Assembly (NCBI RefSeq): GCF_000621565.1
Contig: NZ_JHXZ01000024.1
Coordinates: 1 to 40,402 of the forward strand
DNA from: Butyrivibrio sp. LB2008
Lineage (GTDB): Bacteria; Bacillota; Clostridia; Lachnospirales; Lachnospiraceae
DNA length: 40,402 nucleotides
Direction: 5' to 3'
Position numbers and translations under genes: made by a program. Shown piece after piece: positions 35,576-40,402 of this stretch. The stretch's first letter is position 1; each line of letters opens with the position of its first letter. The notes beneath the pieces were generated by a model. That model saw only the letters and a program-made list of their open reading frames with translations. It did no database searches and had not been told where the DNA came from.

Positions 35576-35989
35576 ATGTCTAGAAAGTCAGATATAAAAA
35601 ATAAAATTGATTCACTTGAAGGAAAGAAGAGTGGATATGAAAGTCAAAGGGATGATTTAAAGGGATTACAAAAGGATCTTATGGCAGATGAAAAAGATCT
35701 GAAAGAAAATATAGCGGATCCTATCGCAAAATATAAAATTGGGGGAGAGTCCGGAGATGATTGGATAGGCCTTAACTTCAATATTGCAAAGGATAAGAGA
35801 AAAGAAATTGACTCGGCTCTAAAAACTTATGATGGAGAAATTTATACATTAAATGGTGAGATAACTGAAGCAATAGCGCAATTAGATGCAAAAATTGAGG
35901 AGCTCGAAAGTGAAATAGCAAATTTATGGGATGAATATGAGAATGCATCCGATGATGATGATAATAATAACAATGGTAATGAGAGTTGA
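35576..35989 (+). CDS. Coiled-coil effector-partner protein (YwqH/DUF5082-like)
   Basis: A 137-residue, mostly helical and highly charged protein (SDIKNKIDSLEGKKSGYESQ, QLDAKIEELESEIANLWDEYE) ending in an Asp/Asn-rich tail (DDDDNNNNGNES). Its size, helical pattern and position in front of a toxin gene fit the YwqH/DUF5082 or Lap-type helper proteins that accompany T7SS toxins in Firmicutes and escort them to the secretion motor. Family assignment is by pattern only. AAAGGAGG precedes the ATG. Confidence 0.7.
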   Translation: MSRKSDIKNKIDSLEGKKSGYESQRDDLKGLQKDLMADEKDLKENIADPIAKYKIGGESGDDWIGLNFNIAKDKRKEIDSALKTYDGEIYTLNGEITEAIAQLDAKIEELESEIANLWDEYENASDDDDNNNNGNES

Positions 35990-36007
35990 TAACAGGAGGA
36001 ATATAGA

Positions 36008-36403
36008 ATGTTTATAAAGGCTAGAAAATATAGGCAAGTAGAAGGGACTCCTTCCGCAAGTGTTGGGACAAGTAGTTCATCAGAAATAAAGATTGATATA
36101 GAAGAATACAATAAGAGAGTTAATAATATATCCACTCAGACAGATAAAATAATACAGACTTATTCAGGGTATGTTGAACCGGATAGTGTTTGCAAACTTA
36201 ATTCTGTTATTCCTGATTATGAACAGGCAGATCATGAAGTGGAAGATTTGCTTAGGCTCTTAAAAGTAGAATTGAAGAAGGTAGTTAAGGTTATGAATGA
36301 AATAAGAGCGGATTATGAAAAAGTTGATGAAGAGAAATCTCAGGAAGCAGCAACTAATTTAAGTGATCCGTCAGGAAGAGCTTCCGGTGGCAGTTCAAAC
36401 TAG
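36008..36403 (+). CDS. Second helical effector-partner protein (YwqI/DUF5344-like)
   Basis: A 131-residue protein. A short basic N-terminus is followed by a Ser-rich stretch (SASVGTSSSSE), two long helices (IDIEEYNKRVNNISTQTDKI, DYEQADHEVEDLLRLLKVEL) and a polar tail (SDPSGRASGGSSN). It resembles DUF5344/YwqI or TIGR04197-type proteins encoded in front of LXG or RHS toxins. AGGAGG precedes the ATG, 18 bases after the previous stop. With the preceding gene it forms the expected pair of toxin partners. Confidence 0.65.
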   Translation: MFIKARKYRQVEGTPSASVGTSSSSEIKIDIEEYNKRVNNISTQTDKIIQTYSGYVEPDSVCKLNSVIPDYEQADHEVEDLLRLLKVELKKVVKVMNEIRADYEKVDEEKSQEAATNLSDPSGRASGGSSN

Positions 36404-36423
36404 TGAAATCGCTATATGGCAAA

Positions 36424-36455
36424 TATAATTATGTTGATATTTCTGCATAATTATA
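36424..36455 (+). repeat. AT-rich inverted repeat upstream of the RHS toxin gene
   Basis: TATAATTATG (36424-36433) and CATAATTATA (36446-36455) are perfect inverted repeats with a 12-nt loop. They lie in the 119-nt gap before the toxin start. They could be an operator or an mRNA hairpin; no terminator T-run follows. Confidence 0.45.
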
Positions 36456-36522
36456 AGTGGAGAGTAATGAACTGAGGGATTTAACAAAAAACAATGCTTA
36501 TGTTTAAAAAGGAAAAAGTAAG

Positions 36523-39500
36523 ATGGGAAATACACAAGGATTTAATGGGGAGAACATAGAATGGCATCAGGAGAAGATAAGGGAATACTTTAATGAGTGT
36601 TTTAAAGAGATATATAACCCTTTTCTTCATATGTCATCAGATCTTATGCAGGCACTGAATGCATTTGTAAATAATGAGACACATACAGGACCGGAAGCGG
36701 ATTCTGCAAAACACTTTATAAGTGAGAGACAGGCGGCACTTGTACAAGATACTATATACTGCATCCAGAAACTTCAGAGTATGATGCAGGGAGAAGGATT
36801 TGGAAGTGAAGTTGCACTTTTGGAAGATTTTATTGCCGATCTTTCAGAGGAGGAGCATGCAGTAATCAAGAAACAGCATCTAGAAAAGGTCATAGAGGAC
36901 TTTGCCGGTTACAACAATGCGTTTCTTGAACTTCATCCTAAAATTTCCACTATACATAGAAATGTTGAAAGTATCGCAAACAGTTGCGATGCTATATCAA
37001 GGAAAGAATATACCAAGCCTCAGCCAAGAAATCCTCATCTTACAATGAATGCTTTCACAAATACTGATAAGAGCGAAGGATGTGTTCCTAAATTTTTAAA
37101 GGATTTTCTTGCATTTCATGAAGAGCATTCAAATGATATAGAAGGCAGTGCATTCAAGCTTACTTTGGATGCAATTGTAGAAAATCTTCATGCGATAATA
37201 ACCGGTATGGAGAAGGGAACATTTGATGTTACAAAGTATGATAAGACAAGGGATAACATCAAATGGAAGGATCCCAAAGATATACTGCCTCCTGAGGATG
37301 CTGAAGAGTACCTTAAGTATATGGCACTATATCAAGCATATCTTAAGGGAATGATCCCAAGATGTCAGGTTTATTGTTATGATCCCGTAAATCTTAATAA
37401 CGGAAATTATATAAATGACAGGGAAGACCTTAACATTTCCGGAGTTTATCCGTTAACTGTAAGGCGTTTTTATAATGCACAGAGTGACAATAGCGGCTAT
37501 TTCGGCAAGGGCTGGACCGGTCTTTTTGACATGCATCTTTCAAAAGAGGGCGAAGACGATGATAGCAAGATAAAGCTTGTCTTTTCCGACGGTCATGAGG
37601 GAAGCTATGTAAGATACTTTACCAAGGCTTCCACAAAAGAGAAGAAGCGCAAGGATAACGCGGCTGTAAGTGACGCTGACAGTAAGAAGTATGATCTTGC
37701 TGATCTGGAAGAGGTTGAGTTTGTAACAACAGCTGATGGAAGAACTCTTGTAAAAGAGGACTATGAGAACGAAGAGAAGGAATATATAGAAGAACACGGT
37801 GAGAGCGGAAGACTCATTGAGTGCAAAGACTATTACAGACTTGTTCGGGATGACGGATCTTATACAGAGTTTAGAAAAGATGGAAAAGTATCAGCTTTTG
37901 GTAACGAGAGGACAGAACTTGCAAGAGTAGAGTATGACGGCGAGCGTCCACTGGGAATCAGTGCTGATTCAAGATATATAAGACTGTACTTTGACGGAAA
38001 CGGATGCATAAGTGCAGTAAAGGATAATACAGGAAGGACTGTAAGATATGAGTATGAGGAAAAGAATGGTTCATATCTTCTTACAGTTGTCACATATCCT
38101 GACGGAACAACAAGAAAGTACCATTATGATGAAAATGGAATAATCAATGAAGTTGATACTCCAAGCATAACAAACTTCCTTAATAATGAGTATGACGATA
38201 AGAAGCGTGTAACAAAGCAGAGTTTCCCTGATGGCGGAGTCATCACATACTCATACGATGAAGAAAATCATATTACAACAGCAACAGAACAGAACGGACT
38301 TAAGGTCGAGTATCTTTCTGATGAGTTTGGCCGTCATATAGGAACAAGATACCCTGGACAGGGAATTGGTGAGAGATATACTTATAACGATAAGAATCAG
38401 AAGACGACAGTAACTGATAAGAGAGGATATACTACAAGATTCAGTTATGACAACAGAGGTCATCTTACAAAAGTAATTGATGCAAAAGGCAATATAACAA
38501 ATATCACTTATAATGCAGCAGGAAAACCTATAGTTGTAAAGGGACCTGATGGAGCGACTTATAAGTATTCCTACAATGAGTTTGGAGAACTTACAAATGT
38601 TCTTAATCCCCTTATGGAAGAGAGCAGACTCTATTATGATGAAAACGGTCAGGTAGAGCGTATAAGGGATGCAGAAGGAAACTATACATACATTAAGTAT
38701 GATGATAATAAAGATATCTGCTATGTAAAAGACAATAAGGGCGTAGAGACGTTCTATGAAAGAGATAGCCTTGGAAGGGTTATCTCTACAAAGGATGCCC
38801 TTGGAGCTAAGACATCTTATAATTATGATCTCATGGACAGGATCAGTAAGGTAATAGATCCTCTTGGAAATGAGACGAGATATTTTTATGACAAGGCCGG
38901 AAAACTTATAAGAGTAGTAAATGCTGACGGAACAGTAAAAGAATGGGCTCATAACAGCATAGGAAAAATATCGGAATATACTGATGAATCCGGAAGGATG
39001 ACACAGATAAAATACAACAACGTCTGGAATGAAGAAGAGGTAACTCTTCCTAACGGCGGAAAGATAACATATGAGTATGACCTCTTAAAGCGACTTGTAA
39101 GGGTAACAGATCCCGAGCATAGGGTAGTTTCCTACGATTATGATGAAAATGACAACGTTATAGCGCAGTATAACGGAGATATAAAAGTAAGAAGCCTTAC
39201 TTACGATTCAGTCGGAAATATTATTACAGAGACAGATGCTCTCGGACATGTAATGAAGTATGACTATGACGTAAATGGCAATCTAATCGCAATAACAGAT
39301 GCCCTTGGAAATAAGTATACTAGGGAAATAGATCTTCTTGGAAGAGTAATAAAAGAAACAGATGCCCTTGGAAACAGCATAAGCTGTACATACACAAAGC
39401 TTGGCGATATACAGAGTGTGACAGATGCAGTGGGACGAGTAAGAAGATTTGATTACAGAAAAGGTCAGCTTATTGCTACATATTTCTGTGACAGACTTGA

Positions 39501-40402
39501 GCAGAAGCTTAGTTATGACAGGTTTGGAAGAGTAGAAAAGAGAAGCTTTGCTGACGGATATGAGATCAGCTATTCTTATGATGCACTTAACAGAGTGGAA
39601 AAAGTAGAAGGTTCTGACGCAAGATGTGTAGCCTATGAGTATGATTCAATGGGCAGGGTAATAAAGGTAGTTGACGGAAATAGCACAACTCTCTATACCT
39701 ATACACCTACAGGTCGTCTTAAGAGCGTTATAGATGCACTTGGAAATGAGACAGCCTATACTTATGATGCTCTTGATAATCTTAAGAGTGTCCACAGGGC
39801 AGAAGGCCTTGTAAGTGATGAGGAAAGAGCAGGGGACGTATTCCCTACAGTTGGAAAAGACGGTCATGTAACAATCTATGATTACGATCTTTCGGGTCAG
39901 CTTACGAACATGACAGATGCACTTGGCCAGTCAGAGCGCTATGAGTATGACCAGTACGGCCGCCTTAAGACAAAGACTGACAGGGATAACTATGCTACTA
40001 CATATGAGTACAACAATGCAGGTGCAGTGACAAAGGTAGGATATGCTGACGGAAGAAGCGTTGCATTTTCTTATAATGCGCTTAACCAGCTGGATCAGAT
40101 AAATGACTGGTATGGAAAGACAATCCTTGAGAATGATATCTTAGGACGCCTTACAAAGGTAACAGACTTTAAGAACAGGACAGTAGCATATGAGTACGGT
40201 GCTACAGGAGAGAGGACAAAGCTTGTCTATGCTGACGGAAGGGAAGTAATCTATAACTATGATGACAAGCTTCAGTTAAAGAGCATCATAGGAAACGGCG
40301 AAGAGACAACCTATGCTTATGACGAGATTGGACGCCTTGTAAGCAAGAACTTCGCTAACGGAGTAAGTCAGGCTTACACATATATGCCGGGTGGAAACCT
40401 TG
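36523..40402 (+). CDS. RHS-repeat polymorphic toxin of the type VII locus (3' end outside window)
   Basis: An uninterrupted frame of 1293 codons runs off the right edge. The first 285 or so residues are helical and unlike RHS, and probably carry the secretion signal that binds the two partner proteins. From about residue 287 a DUF6531-type RHS entry domain follows (DPVNLNNGNYINDREDLNIS, RRFYNAQSDNSGYFGKGWTG). Many YD/RHS repeats come from about residue 470 to the edge (for example GRVISTKDALGAKTSYNYD, DALGNETAYTYDALDNLKS). RHS repeats form a shell around a C-terminal toxin, which is not in the window, so the activity is unknown. The ATG at 36523 follows AAAAAGGA by about 10 bases. No signal peptide is present, as expected for T7SS export. 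Confidence 0.9.
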   Translation, partial: MGNTQGFNGENIEWHQEKIREYFNECFKEIYNPFLHMSSDLMQALNAFVNNETHTGPEADSAKHFISERQAALVQDTIYCIQKLQSMMQGEGFGSEVALLEDFIADLSEEEHAVIKKQHLEKVIEDFAGYNNAFLELHPKISTIHRNVESIANSCDAISRKEYTKPQPRNPHLTMNAFTNTDKSEGCVPKFLKDFLAFHEEHSNDIEGSAFKLTLDAIVENLHAIITGMEKGTFDVTKYDKTRDNIKWKDPKDILPPEDAEEYLKYMALYQAYLKGMIPRCQVYCYDPVNLNNGNYINDREDLNISGVYPLTVRRFYNAQSDNSGYFGKGWTGLFDMHLSKEGEDDDSKIKLVFSDGHEGSYVRYFTKASTKEKKRKDNAAVSDADSKKYDLADLEEVEFVTTADGRTLVKEDYENEEKEYIEEHGESGRLIECKDYYRLVRDDGSYTEFRKDGKVSAFGNERTELARVEYDGERPLGISADSRYIRLYFDGNGCISAVKDNTGRTVRYEYEEKNGSYLLTVVTYPDGTTRKYHYDENGIINEVDTPSITNFLNNEYDDKKRVTKQSFPDGGVITYSYDEENHITTATEQNGLKVEYLSDEFGRHIGTRYPGQGIGERYTYNDKNQKTTVTDKRGYTTRFSYDNRGHLTKVIDAKGNITNITYNAAGKPIVVKGPDGATYKYSYNEFGELTNVLNPLMEESRLYYDENGQVERIRDAEGNYTYIKYDDNKDICYVKDNKGVETFYERDSLGRVISTKDALGAKTSYNYDLMDRISKVIDPLGNETRYFYDKAGKLIRVVNADGTVKEWAHNSIGKISEYTDESGRMTQIKYNNVWNEEEVTLPNGGKITYEYDLLKRLVRVTDPEHRVVSYDYDENDNVIAQYNGDIKVRSLTYDSVGNIITETDALGHVMKYDYDVNGNLIAITDALGNKYTREIDLLGRVIKETDALGNSISCTYTKLGDIQSVTDAVGRVRRFDYRKGQLIATYFCDRLEQKLSYDRFGRVEKRSFADGYEISYSYDALNRVEKVEGSDARCVAYEYDSMGRVIKVVDGNSTTLYTYTPTGRLKSVIDALGNETAYTYDALDNLKSVHRAEGLVSDEERAGDVFPTVGKDGHVTIYDYDLSGQLTNMTDALGQSERYEYDQYGRLKTKTDRDNYATTYEYNNAGAVTKVGYADGRSVAFSYNALNQLDQINDWYGKTILENDILGRLTKVTDFKNRTVAYEYGATGERTKLVYADGREVIYNYDDKLQLKSIIGNGEETTYAYDEIGRLVSKNFANGVSQAYTYMPGGNL

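Noticed and set aside
38251..38952. Minus-strand open frame of 233 residues
   Set aside because: It lies wholly inside the RHS repeats, where biased codons open the complementary strand. The protein is Ile/Ser/Tyr-rich without recognisable motifs.
36523..40402. Possible CRISPR or tandem DNA repeat array
   Set aside because: The recurring motifs are YD/RHS protein repeats with variable DNA spacing and sequence inside one open frame. There is no constant repeat-spacer pattern anywhere in the window.

Overview
The window looks like a chromosomal segment of an anaerobic Firmicute of the family Lachnospiraceae, probably close to Butyrivibrio or Pseudobutyrivibrio. This is inferred from the moderately low GC content, strong AGGAGG-type ribosome sites, the tRNA and rRNA sequences, the B. 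subtilis-like yaaO-yaaR-holB-yaaT-yabB-yabC gene order, an ATP-type PEP carboxykinase and a Firmicute-style type VII secretion locus. No database search was possible, so genus-level placement is a guess.

Layout. (1) 1-1087: the 3' end of a 23S rRNA gene, no 5S gene behind it, then six tRNAs (Asp, Val, Thr, Tyr, initiator Met, Phe) and a terminator. (2) 1204-9382: a tightly packed housekeeping operon with several overlapping genes: HD-domain protein, Orn/Lys/Arg decarboxylase family protein, pyruvate kinase, guanylate-kinase-like protein, YaaR, HolB, RicT (YaaT), TrmN6-like methyltransferase and RsmI. (3) 9567-15468: pckA with its own promoters and terminator, convergent pyrG on the minus strand, then ftsH with a terminator. 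(4) 15672-20501: an operon from a good sigma-A-type promoter: PP2C phosphatase, membrane Ser/Thr kinase without PASTA domains, a small membrane protein and uvrC. (5) 20745-26804: a 1413-residue surface protein with about eight Ig-like repeats, then a membrane-spanning trypsin-fold protease whose nucleophile position is Cys instead of Ser and which carries a cytoplasmic FHA domain. (6) 26830-28000: gene debris, including what looks like an internally deleted RHS toxin, a frameshifted immunity gene, a long hairpin and near-repeats. (7) 28101-end: a type VIIb-like secretion operon from its own promoter: FHA protein, MinD-like ATPase, YukD, EssC, two WXG100-type small proteins, two helical effector-partner proteins, and a large RHS-repeat toxin that runs off the right edge.

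How it fits together. Regions 4 to 7 read as one functional theme: a phospho-signalled secretion system. A kinase/phosphatase pair lies upstream. FHA (phosphothreonine-binding) domains occur in the protease, the first T7SS gene and EssC. TTVL/TTLL motifs suitable as FHA ligands sit in the small membrane protein and the protease linker. The visible T7SS lacks recognisable EsaA, EssA and a membrane EssB, so it appears to be a divergent variant; the Cys-trypsin/FHA protease and the MinD-like ATPase are the most unusual parts. Promoters, terminators and start choices were judged by eye; protein family calls rest on recognised motifs.
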